Below, piece after piece: positions 1 through 7,970 of a DNA stretch of 64,000 bases (position 1 is the stretch's first letter; each line of letters starts with the position of its first letter). The notes under the pieces are model-generated. The model was not told the origin of the DNA. It did not search any database and saw nothing but the letters and a program-made list of their open reading frames with translations. Source of the DNA: CBDUXT01 sp965371245 (lineage in GTDB: Bacteria; Planctomycetota; Phycisphaerae; UBA1845); the NCBI GenBank assembly GCA_965371245.1, contig CBDUXT010000014.1, positions 12,111-76,110 of the forward strand. Reading direction: 5' to 3'. The position numbers were made by a program, and so were the translations under genes.

Positions 1-582
1 TGGAGCGAAAGCCTCGCCGGCAATCTCCGCCCAGCCAGACGGGTCGATCAGAAAGCAGAACAGGTCTTGCTCGCCGCAATACAGTCCGGTCGCGCCATTG
101 ACACCAACGGGCGGCGGCTCGAAATCCGTCGCGAACTCACGGAGCATCGTGAGCAGGTCGGCGTTGTAGAGCCGGGTGTAGCTCGCTCCATGGACCGCGC
201 GGACGCGGTGGTCTCGCGTAAGCACCTGAAACGGCTTCCCGTTCCGAGGCAGTGTCTCTTCCATGACACTTGCCGCGGTATCGGGCGACAGGCGATTGAC
301 GGTATCTTTGGTGACGCCGGCAAGCCGGCAGACCTGGCCGAAGCTCCAATCGTTCAAACGTAGCGAATCTTCGCCAAGGCTGAGCCGTAACCGTCGCGCA
401 TCGGCCTCCGCCCGGAATTGCTGCGGCGGAACCCACCGATCAAGTGAATCCGTCTTCTCCTGTTCGCAGTGATCCCGGAGCGATTGAAGTGAATCGAATC
501 GTTCGTCGGGAGACCGTTCAAAAAGTTGTTGGCTTGCATCGTTGAGCGTGCGCAAGGCTTCTCCTTTCAGTTTGAAAACCAT
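1..582 (-). CDS. DUF932 phage/plasmid-like protein, C-terminus cut by window edge
   Basis: Translating the minus strand from the ATG at 580-582 gives 194 uninterrupted codons up to the left edge, so the gene is partial. The protein carries family-typical text: LNDWSFGQVCRLAGV near residue 87, then HGASYTRLYNADLL, then GLYCGEQDLFCFLIDPSGW close to the cut. This is the pattern of the DUF932 (TIGR03299) phage/plasmid-like family, which is common on plasmids and integrative elements and has no settled biochemical role. No clear Shine-Dalgarno precedes the ATG, so the start could lie a little further upstream. It is the first gene of a plasmid-like region that continues to about 16 kb. The family call is from remembered motif text and is fairly sure; the function is unknown. 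Confidence 0.8.
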   Translation of the reverse strand, partial: MVFKLKGEALRTLNDASQQLFERSPDERFDSLQSLRDHCEQEKTDSLDRWVPPQQFRAEADARRLRLSLGEDSLRLNDWSFGQVCRLAGVTKDTVNRLSPDTAASVMEETLPRNGKPFQVLTRDHRVRAVHGASYTRLYNADLLTMLREFATDFEPPPVGVNGATGLYCGEQDLFCFLIDPSGWAEIAGEAFAP

Positions 583-1240
583 GTAAGAACCGTGATTTGC
601 ACCACCGAGCACTCGGCGGCGACTCCGGGGCGTGGTCGACGAGTTTCGGGGTTGGATGAACTACTCAGATTCGTGACAAGACAAGGAACTGCGTGAAGAA
701 TCTATTAACGACAGAAAACGCGAGAATTGTCAAGCGTTGGACACGTGAAAAACGCGCCGCAGGGAATCTACTCGGGAGCAATTGTTGCTTACACGTGCAT
801 TCGAGGAGATTTCTCGTCTCGTCGAACGGTAAGAATTTGTCGGCCACGACGTGACTCAAGCAGACCACCGAAGCTGCAACAAGACTGAACGAAACCGGAA
901 GTTCGATCGGTCCTGCCGGTCGAGGATTCTTCCGATGGTGGCTTCGCGCCGCGCGCGTGTTTGCGGGGTATAATTAAGTGGTGGCTGCGGCTACCTGCTC
1001 TTTCACAAATGAAGACGCGACATCGAACGATGAAACAATCGCCCTGCGCATTTCTGGATGCGTCCGCATTGTCCAGGCCCGGGGGTTGGCGGCGGTGGAT
1101 GCTGCAATGTTCGGCACTCGACGCGACTCTCGGTAACCAAGTTGGCGGTGGAGTTGAGGCGCGTTGCTCGTAACCGACGCGTTCCCGTAGCTTCCGGCGG
1201 AGCCACCGTCGCCAACACATTTGATTTGCAAATGCGTTTC
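583..1240. other. gene-free stretch
   Basis: No convincing coding region is seen here. The open frames on both strands (for example the minus frame covering 789-1265) have arginine/serine-rich, compositionally random translations without domain text or a ribosome binding site. The stretch separates the DUF932 gene from the 37-bp repeat that begins at 1241. Confidence 0.5.
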
Positions 1241-1277
1241 TTTTGCCTTCTCCCGCAACAGGCATAAAACAGCGGGA
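1241..1277. repeat. 37-bp direct repeat, left copy
   Basis: An exact 37-base copy of the sequence at 2134-2170, same orientation. Each copy contains the inverted repeat TCCCGC / GCGGGA separated by 15 bases, so it can fold. The two copies flank a segment of about 0.86 kb holding two small genes in opposite orientation. It could be a regulatory element duplicated with the genes, or the end of a small mobile cassette; the sequence does not decide. Confidence 0.85.
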
Positions 1278-1331
1278 AATAGGGCGGAACCGTTTACTCT
1301 CGGTTTCTATGAGGGCCTTACGGCCTTCAAC

Positions 1332-1375
1332 GTTAGTTGTACTAACAGGCTAAGCCGGGGTTGGCTCGGCAGCCT
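1332..1375 (+). promoter_or_regulatory. operator-like palindrome and leader stem-loop ahead of the 92-residue gene
   Basis: GTTAGT-TGT-ACTAAC at 1332-1346 is a perfect 6-bp inverted repeat. It is followed directly by a two-part stem (AGGCT 1347-1351 pairing with AGCCT 1371-1375, inner GCCG pairing with CGGC). Both lie 20-60 bases before the ATG at 1396. They look like an operator plus a structured leader; no ligand or regulator can be named. Confidence 0.4.
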
Positions 1376-1395
1376 CTTATACCGAGGGTAGGGAA

Positions 1396-1674
1396 ATGGG
1401 TAGACTCATTTTCACAGAGAACGGGAAAACCATGATTCGGAATTTCGCCATGAGGCGGGAATTCGACAACCGTGGGCGCATGTCGAGGTTGTTGAGGGAT
1501 GACGTGACCGTCATCCTACAAACCGGCGACGCCGACGAGCGTGTGTTGGATTTCCTTGAAAATCCGAATAAAACCATGCACGGGGAGTCCACGCTCTCCG
1601 TCTTGAATGTGCTGATGTTTGCGCTTGGCGCTATATCAGTAGTGGTTTGGAACGGTCTCTTCGGAACCGCCTAA
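1396..1674 (+). CDS. small single-pass membrane protein, hypothetical
   Basis: 92 residues. The N-terminal two thirds are polar and charged. Residues about 66-88 (LSVLNVLMFALGAISVVVW) form one clear membrane segment near the C-terminus, so the protein is predicted to be tail-anchored with its domain in the cytoplasm. A purine-rich stretch (GAGGGTAGGGA) just before the ATG serves as ribosome binding site. A palindrome and stem-loop precede it and a strong intrinsic terminator follows within 10 bases of the stop, which together argue that this short gene is real and monocistronic. I do not recognise the family. It lies between the two copies of a 37-bp repeat, opposite another small membrane protein. 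Confidence 0.65.
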   Translation: MGRLIFTENGKTMIRNFAMRREFDNRGRMSRLLRDDVTVILQTGDADERVLDFLENPNKTMHGESTLSVLNVLMFALGAISVVVWNGLFGTA

Positions 1675-1680
1675 AATCGT

Positions 1681-1724
1681 GCGATAGTTGTGGACTAACC
1701 CTCTGCAACTATCGCCTTTTTTTT
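1681..1724 (+). terminator. intrinsic terminator
   Basis: GCGATAGTTG (1681-1690) and CAACTATCGC (1706-1715) form a perfect 10-bp stem with a 15-base loop, followed by eight T residues. This is a textbook Rho-independent terminator for the plus-strand gene ending at 1674. The run is A-poor on the other strand, so it probably works in one direction only. Confidence 0.92.
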
Positions 1725-1775
1725 GGCCCGGCGAAGCGGGCTCCGTCGCAATCGAGCTGGCACGGGCATACGTAG

Positions 1776-2060
1776 CTACAAGTGGCTCAAGGCAAGTTTC
1801 GCCGCCACAGCAATTAACGCGCCGAGGCCGAACATCAAAGCGGCGGTCGAAGCCCGCACTCGCAGCGATGAGAGCGCGCCGACGATGCCGAATCCGGTGC
1901 CGATGGTCCCCGGCCTTGTGCTTTTTCCGTCGTCGTCGGCGTCTGCGCCGACCCTGTCGGCCGCTTCCATGGCCGCTTGCGTTCGCTCCGGAGGAACGAA
2001 CTCAGGCCCCGTCCGCAGCAGCGACAGGTAGTCCGCGATGGTCTGTTCATCGGCCTTCAT
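1776..2060 (-). CDS. small tail-anchored membrane protein, hypothetical
   Basis: 94 residues. The first 50 are polar with an acidic stretch (GADADDDG). Residues about 70-93 (STAALMFGLGALIAVAAKLAL) form a single C-terminal membrane segment. An AT-rich TTATACA about 45 bases upstream of the ATG could be a minus-10 box. The right-hand copy of the 37-bp repeat lies roughly 75 bases upstream, so it may be part of the control region. The gene points in the same direction as the winged-helix/ATPase operon upstream (2349-7283) but is separated from it by almost 300 bases. The family is not recognised; the call rests on an intact frame and sensible composition. Confidence 0.55.
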   Translation of the reverse strand: MKADEQTIADYLSLLRTGPEFVPPERTQAAMEAADRVGADADDDGKSTRPGTIGTGFGIVGALSSLRVRASTAALMFGLGALIAVAAKLALSHL

Positions 2061-2133
2061 TCGTAGAGCGTTAGCACGAATCGCTTGCCTTGGTCAAGGT
2101 CGCGTGTATAATGGGTTGAAACGACTACGTTCT

Positions 2134-2170
2134 TTTTGCCTTCTCCCGCAACAGGCATAAAACAGCGGGA
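2134..2170. repeat. 37-bp direct repeat, right copy
   Basis: Exact second copy of the repeat at 1241-1277, in the same orientation, lying between the start of the 94-residue gene and the end of the winged-helix gene at 2349. The inner inverted repeat TCCCGC / GCGGGA is kept. Confidence 0.85.
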
Positions 2171-2348
2171 CGCATCGACGCGAGCTTTGCTCCGACAGAT
2201 GCATGCGCACGGCGGTCGCGGGACCGTGCGGCGACAGGCCAGACATCGGAAGAACTTGGCCACCGTCTCGAACGGCAGGACATCAGAAAAACGCTGCCAA
2301 AGTTCGGATTTCCGCGGCGAGAATGAAGGCCCCTCGGGGTCTTTGTTC

Positions 2349-3032
2349 TTATCCGGAGCGCTTCCAGCCAACGATTCGTTCCGCCACGTCCACTTCGACT
2401 GGGATTTCAACGGCAGGGTCTAGGAGTCGTGACACCAGCGGCTTGCGAATAAGCCAGGTACTCATTTCCTTGATATGCGGGCCGCGTGGCATCAGAAACA
2501 CGATGATTAGTTCGCGGTTCTTGGCGAAGTACGTCCACGGTTTGAACGTCGATCGGTTCACGAACTCCTGCAATCGACAAAGTGCCTGATTGCGTTCAAA
2601 AACGCTCCTGGGTCGTTGGTTCGGGTAGACACGAATCAGCGCGATCTTCCGCGTGCCATGCTTGAAGGCGGCGGCGGCGCGAACCGGGGGAAGACCGGCC
2701 GCTTCGGTCACCCGGTGCGTCAGTTTCTGCACCGCCTCGGGCGGCAGCAAGGGACGCAGCTTTCCGCCGAGACAGCAGTAGGCAAGCGCCGCGTAACGGT
2801 TGATCTGGTCGTGGCGGCGAAGCGGCTCGCTACTCAAGGTGTATAGAGCATGGTGCTTGTAGAGCTTCTTTTCAGCAACGAGCTCGCGAAGCGTGGCCGT
2901 CGCCCTGCTGGAATGGCCGCCGAACAAGACGCGCGCCAGCGCCAGGCGCGTCGTCACACCGTACGTGTGAACATGAGCCAGAACCTTACTCTTCGTAGTC
3001 TGCGTAGAGTGCTTCGAGTTCCTCATGAGCAA
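2349..3032 (-). CDS. winged-helix protein, replication-relaxation-like, last gene of the transfer-ATPase operon
   Basis: 227 residues (225 from the second ATG at 3026). Residues 15-75 (HTYGVTTRLALARVLFGG...ATLRELVAEKKLYKH) look like a winged helix-turn-helix; the rest is a basic alpha/beta domain with a predicted strand (NRELIIVFLMPRG) near residue 170. The layout resembles plasmid Replic_Relax-type proteins, though the match is weaker than for the gene at 6639-7283. Its start lies inside the 3' end of the large ATPase gene (46-base overlap in another frame), which suggests co-translation. A role in DNA binding during plasmid maintenance or transfer is an inference from neighbours. Confidence 0.65.
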   Translation of the reverse strand: MLMRNSKHSTQTTKSKVLAHVHTYGVTTRLALARVLFGGHSSRATATLRELVAEKKLYKHHALYTLSSEPLRRHDQINRYAALAYCCLGGKLRPLLPPEAVQKLTHRVTEAAGLPPVRAAAAFKHGTRKIALIRVYPNQRPRSVFERNQALCRLQEFVNRSTFKPWTYFAKNRELIIVFLMPRGPHIKEMSTWLIRKPLVSRLLDPAVEIPVEVDVAERIVGWKRSG

Positions 3033-5976
3033 TCGCTACGGCCTTCTTGTCGACTTCCGCCGGCGATTCCTTTGCCTCAACGGTGTGACGTTTTCTCCGG
3101 GGCCATTTGATGAGCATTCGCCGGTCATACTCTTCCAACGTCAGCGGGAAGGTGGTCCGAACGAGCTGCGGCATCCCGCCGAACTGGGTGTAGCCCGCCC
3201 CACGTGAGACCCGCAGGATGAACTGCAGCGGGTCATCCGTGGCCGCAATGATGTCGTTTCGCGTGAGTCGCGGTTTGGTGGAATGAGTCCAACCGAGAGT
3301 TGTCGTGGAGCTTGAGCCTAGGCCCGAGGAAGAGCTCACGCTTCTCGAGCGGACGAAGGCCAGTTCTTCCCCAGATGACTCGGACAGCTCTCGTGCCTCG
3401 TCCGAATCCGTTACCCCGAAGTACATCTTCATGCGCGTGTTGGTACGGATCGTGGGTCGCAAATCGATGTCGTGGGTCTTTAGATCGCTCTGCGTCTGGT
3501 TGGCGAGGATGGCCGAAATCCCGAAGCTCCGGGCCTGTTCCAGGATGATCTTGAAGTTTTCGCCGGCGATGCTCTGGAACTCATCGATGACGAGGTACAC
3601 CTGGCGCGGCGGCTCCCCTCGGCGACTTCGGTCGATGGCTGCGGCAAGAAGAGAGAAGAGCGCAAGCTTGCCGATCTCTCGAACACTGATGCTCTCGAGC
3701 GCCGCGGGAAGCCAGAAATAAGCGACCTGTCCGTGCTCGATCAACTCGGGCATGTGGATGGATTGTTCCGGATGTTCGACGTTCTCCGCCGTCGCAAGCA
3801 TCTCGTATTGGGTCATCGCGTGGATGGTGGACACGAGCTCAAAGGTGTCGGCCGCCCTGCCGTAATCGCCGGGCTTGCCGAGAGAGCCATCTCCCCCTCT
3901 CGTTAGCTTCTTGAGTATTCCGTATAGCTCTTCCATGGACTTGGGTTTGTGGCTCAACGCGTCGAACAGCAGCATGCGGTTACGCCGTGAATAGTAGGAT
4001 CGTCCGTAACCTTCTCCGTGGTTCAGATTCAGTGCATCGAGGAGCAGGTGACAGAGCTGGATCGTCGTGCGGGACTCGCTGTCCAAGTTGTGAAACGGGT
4101 TGAAGTAGTGCGAGGCCATGTTCTTTTCAGGTGTGAAGAAGCGGAAGCAGTGCTCCGGGTCGTCGCCCCATTCCGTCGAGGCTGATGCATCGCCATCCGT
4201 CTTGTCGTCGTTCTCTACGACATCCTCCACCGCCTCTTCTGACTTCGCGATTCGTTCACTCCGGTTCGAAGTCACGTTGGCCGCATCCCCGTCGCTTTCG
4301 ACTGGGCTTTGGTGCTCTTCGTCTACTTTGGCGACGTCCGTGGCGCCAGATCCTTTGTCGTCCGGCGACGGGGCGTCGTCCAATTCGTCAGACCCGCCGG
4401 AACCCTCGACTGACGCCGATTCCGAGGTGTACGCATCACCGTACCTTTCACGCAGGTATTGTTCGCGTCGTCGTTCCATCTCGTACTTGACCGTCTGAAA
4501 CAACGCGTTGTCGCCTTTCAGGTCCAGGATCACGATTGCCGGCGGAGGCACCGTCTTCCCGTCAGGTCCGGCATGCCCACGGATCAGTTGAATGAGAAGG
4601 GGGGCGATGCCCAGCGCGGTCTTACCGCTTCCGGTCTCGCCGACGATGTAGCTGTGTTCGCGGAGGATGCTCTTGTCCAGGAGCACCGGGTATTCCGCGT
4701 TGGGTCCAACGCCCAGGAAAAGATGCTCCGCCTCTCGGACCTCGCGATGCATCGGATTGACGGCCACGTGCGGCGACGAACACAGCCGATCGACGAACCA
4801 TTGCCACTCGCAGCGACCATCATTGTCCATGGCATCCGGCGCGTCGCTTTCAATACGGTCTCGTAGCGCCGAGAGCTCGCGGATTGGCTGTTCGTAGATG
4901 GCGGTTAGCATGAGGATCGGCACGGTGGCGAGTAGCGCGGCGGCGGCAGCAAAGAGCCAAAAATTGTCCGTCTGAATCGCCGGTGTTATCCAACCATACG
5001 GCACGCCGTAGAGGTCCTCCGGTCGGTACTGTCGTGAAACATATTCGTTCAGGTCCGCTGCGACGAGGTCCCAGGGACACATCAAATCAAGCCCGATGGC
5101 CAGCGACAGAAATAGTGAGCCGCCAAGGAGCCAAAGGATTACTGATCGCCGGGCCGCGGACGTTGTTGGGAACCAGATACCCGGCGCCTCGACAGCATTG
5201 CCTCCATAGCTCACGAACGTACCGAGGATTTCCACGAGGTCACGGAAGCGTGTAAGAACGTCAAGGTCCCTCCGTTGGGCGACAAGTGCGACCGCAACGA
5301 CGGCAACAAGCGCAAACGAGGGCGAGAACATCGGAACGAGGACCACAATTGCCAGTGACGCTATCAGGACGCGCTGGCTGGGCTTAATCGGGATACTCTG
5401 AATGCCGGCGCGCGTTTCCGGTCTCAAGCGAGGGTGCGTGTACAGCCAATCCTGATAGAAAAGAAACGGGCGTGCTCCGAACGTTTCAAGTATACTAAGG
5501 GCTGCGATGCCAAAAACGATCGCGCCGGCCAGCCGATATGCGGTGATGAGCGCAACGGTCTTGAGGAGCAAGAAAACGATCGTGGGTGCCAGGAACAGTA
5601 AAACGATCCCAGAACGATCGTATCGATCCAGATACACTCCTGCGATGGCAATGAAAACTCCCATAATGATCGCCACGATGAAACCGGCTTCGGCCGGAAG
5701 GAAGGGTCCGACCAGGACGGCTCCGATCGAGCCGACAAGACTCATGAGAAAGACCAGTAGCAGTTCCGATGACGTTGTGCGCGCGAGGGCTTCGGCGTCT
5801 CGCGGCTGCTGGCGATAGGCCAGCTGCATGTCGCAATACTGCTCCCGCGGCGGAAACCTGGCGTCGTTCAGGTCCGTGCCCGTGGACGCCTCATAAAGGA
5901 CCGGGGCGCGACGAACAAGAATCCCGTGGCGGTGTCCGTACGAGCTGCCTTCGTTGTTCAGGAACGTTTTTGCCAT
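2986..5976 (-). CDS. VirD4/TraD-like coupling ATPase with N-terminal membrane domain
   Basis: 996 residues. Several membrane segments lie at about 72-90, 95-165, 203-232, 278-297 and 340-358. A P-loop ATPase domain follows: Walker A GETGSGKT at 446-453, DLKGDN near 485, Walker B VYLVIDEF at 793-800, then ILANQTQSD near 823-831, which is typical of the TraM-recognition/HerA-FtsK superfamily. About 90 acidic, low-complexity residues (515-605) interrupt the ATPase fold, which is unusual. The expected role is pumping DNA or protein substrates at the membrane in conjugative transfer. It overlaps the genes on both sides by 19 and 47 bases, so the operon is tight. No relaxase or type IV secretion channel gene is visible in the window. 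The ATPase call is firm; conjugation as its process is inference. Confidence 0.85.
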   Translation of the reverse strand: MAKTFLNNEGSSYGHRHGILVRRAPVLYEASTGTDLNDARFPPREQYCDMQLAYRQQPRDAEALARTTSSELLLVFLMSLVGSIGAVLVGPFLPAEAGFIVAIIMGVFIAIAGVYLDRYDRSGIVLLFLAPTIVFLLLKTVALITAYRLAGAIVFGIAALSILETFGARPFLFYQDWLYTHPRLRPETRAGIQSIPIKPSQRVLIASLAIVVLVPMFSPSFALVAVVAVALVAQRRDLDVLTRFRDLVEILGTFVSYGGNAVEAPGIWFPTTSAARRSVILWLLGGSLFLSLAIGLDLMCPWDLVAADLNEYVSRQYRPEDLYGVPYGWITPAIQTDNFWLFAAAAALLATVPILMLTAIYEQPIRELSALRDRIESDAPDAMDNDGRCEWQWFVDRLCSSPHVAVNPMHREVREAEHLFLGVGPNAEYPVLLDKSILREHSYIVGETGSGKTALGIAPLLIQLIRGHAGPDGKTVPPPAIVILDLKGDNALFQTVKYEMERRREQYLRERYGDAYTSESASVEGSGGSDELDDAPSPDDKGSGATDVAKVDEEHQSPVESDGDAANVTSNRSERIAKSEEAVEDVVENDDKTDGDASASTEWGDDPEHCFRFFTPEKNMASHYFNPFHNLDSESRTTIQLCHLLLDALNLNHGEGYGRSYYSRRNRMLLFDALSHKPKSMEELYGILKKLTRGGDGSLGKPGDYGRAADTFELVSTIHAMTQYEMLATAENVEHPEQSIHMPELIEHGQVAYFWLPAALESISVREIGKLALFSLLAAAIDRSRRGEPPRQVYLVIDEFQSIAGENFKIILEQARSFGISAILANQTQSDLKTHDIDLRPTIRTNTRMKMYFGVTDSDEARELSESSGEELAFVRSRSVSSSSGLGSSSTTTLGWTHSTKPRLTRNDIIAATDDPLQFILRVSRGAGYTQFGGMPQLVRTTFPLTLEEYDRRMLIKWPRRKRHTVEAKESPAEVDKKAVAIAHEELEALYADYEE

Positions 5977-6632
5977 GATGCGGTCACCGTGGATAGATCC
6001 TGCGGCGAAGGCACACGCGCTACGACGATCCGCGCAAGTTCCCTCAGCCGCGATTGATGTAGTGCCTGCTCGAGTTGCTGCACGCGCAACTGCTCGACAA
6101 GCAACACGAAAGCGTAGTTCTCGCTTTCGATCCAGTTCTTGAGCTTGGGATGGTCATTCGCCGCGTCAATCCGGATTCGAATCGCTTTCATGAGTGCATC
6201 GACACGCGTCTTGGTACCGACAACGCGGCACCGATAGATCCGGTTGACTTCGCCGCGCTCGATGCAATGGGGACCGGTCGGGGGAGGCTCGAAGACCTTC
6301 GCCAGTTCATGCTTTTCGAGTCGGCGCCGAGGTCGGTTCAACATGCAGCAGTACCAAAGCACGCCCAGATTCGTCCGAAGCGTCTGTCCGCGCTGGTCCC
6401 GGGTCCGATCGAGCGGTACGCGCCCCTCAGCGCCGGCTCGCGTGAGTTGGTAGTAATTCCGTCGGTTGGGCAGCCCACTGCGGGAACGAACCAACCCCTT
6501 TCGGATGAGGTTGTTGATCACGTTGCCACAGCCGCTGGACTCACGCTCAAAAAACACGTGGTCCAAGACGGGTCGAAGAGTCATCCGGTAGCGGCCGATA
6601 TGGTTCAGGATCCTTTCGTCTCGCTCCGGCAT
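5958..6632 (-). CDS. winged-helix protein of the replication-relaxation type
   Basis: 224 residues, basic. The opening MPERDERILNHIGRYRMTLRPVLDHVFF followed by NVINNLIRKGLVRSR...YYQLTRAGAE is a clear winged helix with the wing ending in a LTxxG pattern. The remainder is arginine-rich and not recognised. Its stop overlaps the start of the ATPase gene by 19 bases, and only 6 bases separate it from the gene upstream, so the three are one transcription unit. It probably binds element DNA. A role in copy control or in presenting DNA to the ATPase are both possible and neither is shown by the sequence. Confidence 0.7.
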   Translation of the reverse strand: MPERDERILNHIGRYRMTLRPVLDHVFFERESSGCGNVINNLIRKGLVRSRSGLPNRRNYYQLTRAGAEGRVPLDRTRDQRGQTLRTNLGVLWYCCMLNRPRRRLEKHELAKVFEPPPTGPHCIERGEVNRIYRCRVVGTKTRVDALMKAIRIRIDAANDHPKLKNWIESENYAFVLLVEQLRVQQLEQALHQSRLRELARIVVARVPSPQDLSTVTASWQKRS

Positions 6633-6638
6633 GTCCGA

Positions 6639-7283
6639 TCACCAAATCTCGTAGCCGAGGTTCTTCTTAGCACAGTATTCGTGAAAACCTTCGAGCTTCT
6701 GGTTCCCGTACTGCCCGCCGAACTCGACCGCGGTTTGATAGAGCCCGTCCTGGACGATCGCATCGGGCACCTTGATGCCCTGACCCTTCGGTAGTGCCGC
6801 CTCCGATACCCAGGACTGCGCCCGCGTGGGAAGTTCCTTGATCATGTTCAGGTAGACCGCGGCGAGATGGATGTCGTGCGTCACCTCGCTGTCTCGCGGT
6901 GAACGTCCGCCGTGTCCGGCGAAGTGAACGCCTGCCTCTGAGGTTGCAATGACACACGGCGTCGAGACATCGGCCTTGGACCACCTGGCGCGCAGCCATT
7001 TCCCCGCCTTGGCGAGATCAGGCTTGACGAGACCGGGCTGCCAGGTTGCCTTCGGCTTCTTGAGCCGGAGCAACGGGTGCGCCATGAAGGACTCGACCTC
7101 GACGAGTCCCGTTCGCTGAAGTGCGACCATTCGCAGGCCAGCGTTGCGGGCGGGATCCTTTGCGCGCGGCCACCAGAACGCACCGATCTGGGCGACGGAT
7201 AGGACTCGGACGAAACGTGCGAGGGTGGTGATGATCTGCCGATCACGCGCCTGTAGTTGGATACTGGAGCGGGGTACCGGCAT
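6639..7283 (-). CDS. replication-relaxation family protein (Replic_Relax-like)
   Basis: 214 residues. It starts with QLQARDRQIITTLARFVRVL plus SVAQIGAFWW, the usual winged-helix opening of Replic_Relax (PF13814) proteins. It ends with KVPDAIVQDG...TAVEFGGQYGNQKL, a nuclease-like beta-strand arrangement (D, then E) typical for this family. Members are plasmid-borne and named for proteins acting in replication or mobilisation of plasmids. It is the first gene of a four-gene minus-strand run (7283 to 2349) with the coupling ATPase. A 17-bp perfect palindrome at 7428-7444 lies about 150 bases upstream and may be its operator. Confidence 0.78.
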   Translation of the reverse strand: MPVPRSSIQLQARDRQIITTLARFVRVLSVAQIGAFWWPRAKDPARNAGLRMVALQRTGLVEVESFMAHPLLRLKKPKATWQPGLVKPDLAKAGKWLRARWSKADVSTPCVIATSEAGVHFAGHGGRSPRDSEVTHDIHLAAVYLNMIKELPTRAQSWVSEAALPKGQGIKVPDAIVQDGLYQTAVEFGGQYGNQKLEGFHEYCAKKNLGYEIW

Positions 7284-7427
7284 GCTGGACAGCGTAGTGG
7301 AAACGGCCCGCGCGGTACAGTTTTGCGCCGTCTTGGTTTATGCAAAAAGTGTGCCAAGCACCCTTTCATAAGTAGCCTTCTAGCAAGGACTTACATCGCA
7401 GGATGGGGCATCTGTTAGCCCATTTGA

Positions 7428-7444
7428 TACTGGCATAGCCAGTA
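7428..7444. promoter_or_regulatory. 17-bp perfect palindrome upstream of the transfer operon
   Basis: TACTGGC-ATA-GCCAGTA, 7-bp arms with a 3-base spacer, lies in the 300-base gap between the replication-relaxation gene and the methyltransferase fragment. It could be an operator for the operon to its left or a recognition site used in transfer. Just to its right GCCGAAAC / GTTTGGC (7449-7467) forms a second, imperfect hairpin. Nothing else is seen in 7284-7583. Confidence 0.5.
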
Positions 7445-7583
7445 AATAGGCCGAAACGGCTGTTTGGCGGGCTGACGGAGGGGGCGCCGGCGCGCGTCAG
7501 GATGGTCGGGCTTCGCGTGCGTCTCGTGTCGGGCGTGTGAAATGGCGTGGAGCGCGTGAAACGTGTTGTCCCCCCGCCCCCCG

Positions 7584-7835
7584 CTACAGGTCCCGCCGAA
7601 ACACGACGCAGTACTCGTGCTGGATGGGGACGTCTTCCATGTGGGCGTACCTGATTCGGTCCGACCGGCAGTCGTGCTGGGCCTTGATGATGACGGAGCG
7701 AAGTTGGCCGAGCTCGCTCTCCATGTTCATCACGTCGCGGACGATGGGCTTGTAGCTCCCCCGCCGTCGGACGTCCCCAACGAGCACCGCGAGCCGGCCG
7801 CCGGGCGTCAGGGCGGAGTAGCACCGCCGTTCGTT
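7584..7835 (-). pseudogene. C-terminal fragment of a class I DNA/RNA adenine-type methyltransferase
   Basis: About 84 residues ending ...HEYCVVFRRDL carry characteristic text of SAM-dependent site-specific methyltransferases: ALTPGGRLAVLVGDVRRRG, then PIVRDVMNMESELGQLRSVIIKAQHDC, then EDVPIQHEYCVVF. These are the strands and helices after the catalytic motif. No SAM-binding or catalytic segment (NPP type) exists upstream; the frame continues into unrelated sequence up to 8000 and then into a plus-strand gene. The N-terminal two thirds have therefore been lost. It may be the relic of a restriction-modification or orphan methylase system of the element. Confidence 0.72.
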
Positions 7836-7970
7836 ACGCAGCCGCAGGTTGGATATGCAACCGGTGACCACCACCGCCCGCAAGCCACCCACCTGCCACC
7901 AGACCCTTTTCTCTCCGCGCTGCGCCGGCCGGCTTTGCGCCGTTTCGCCGAACCTGATATCCAACATCTC

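Noticed and set aside
789..1265. 158-codon minus-strand frame beginning inside the 37-bp repeat
   Set aside because: Random arginine/serine-rich composition, no ribosome binding site or domain text. The same opening residues appear in the second repeat copy only because the DNA is identical.
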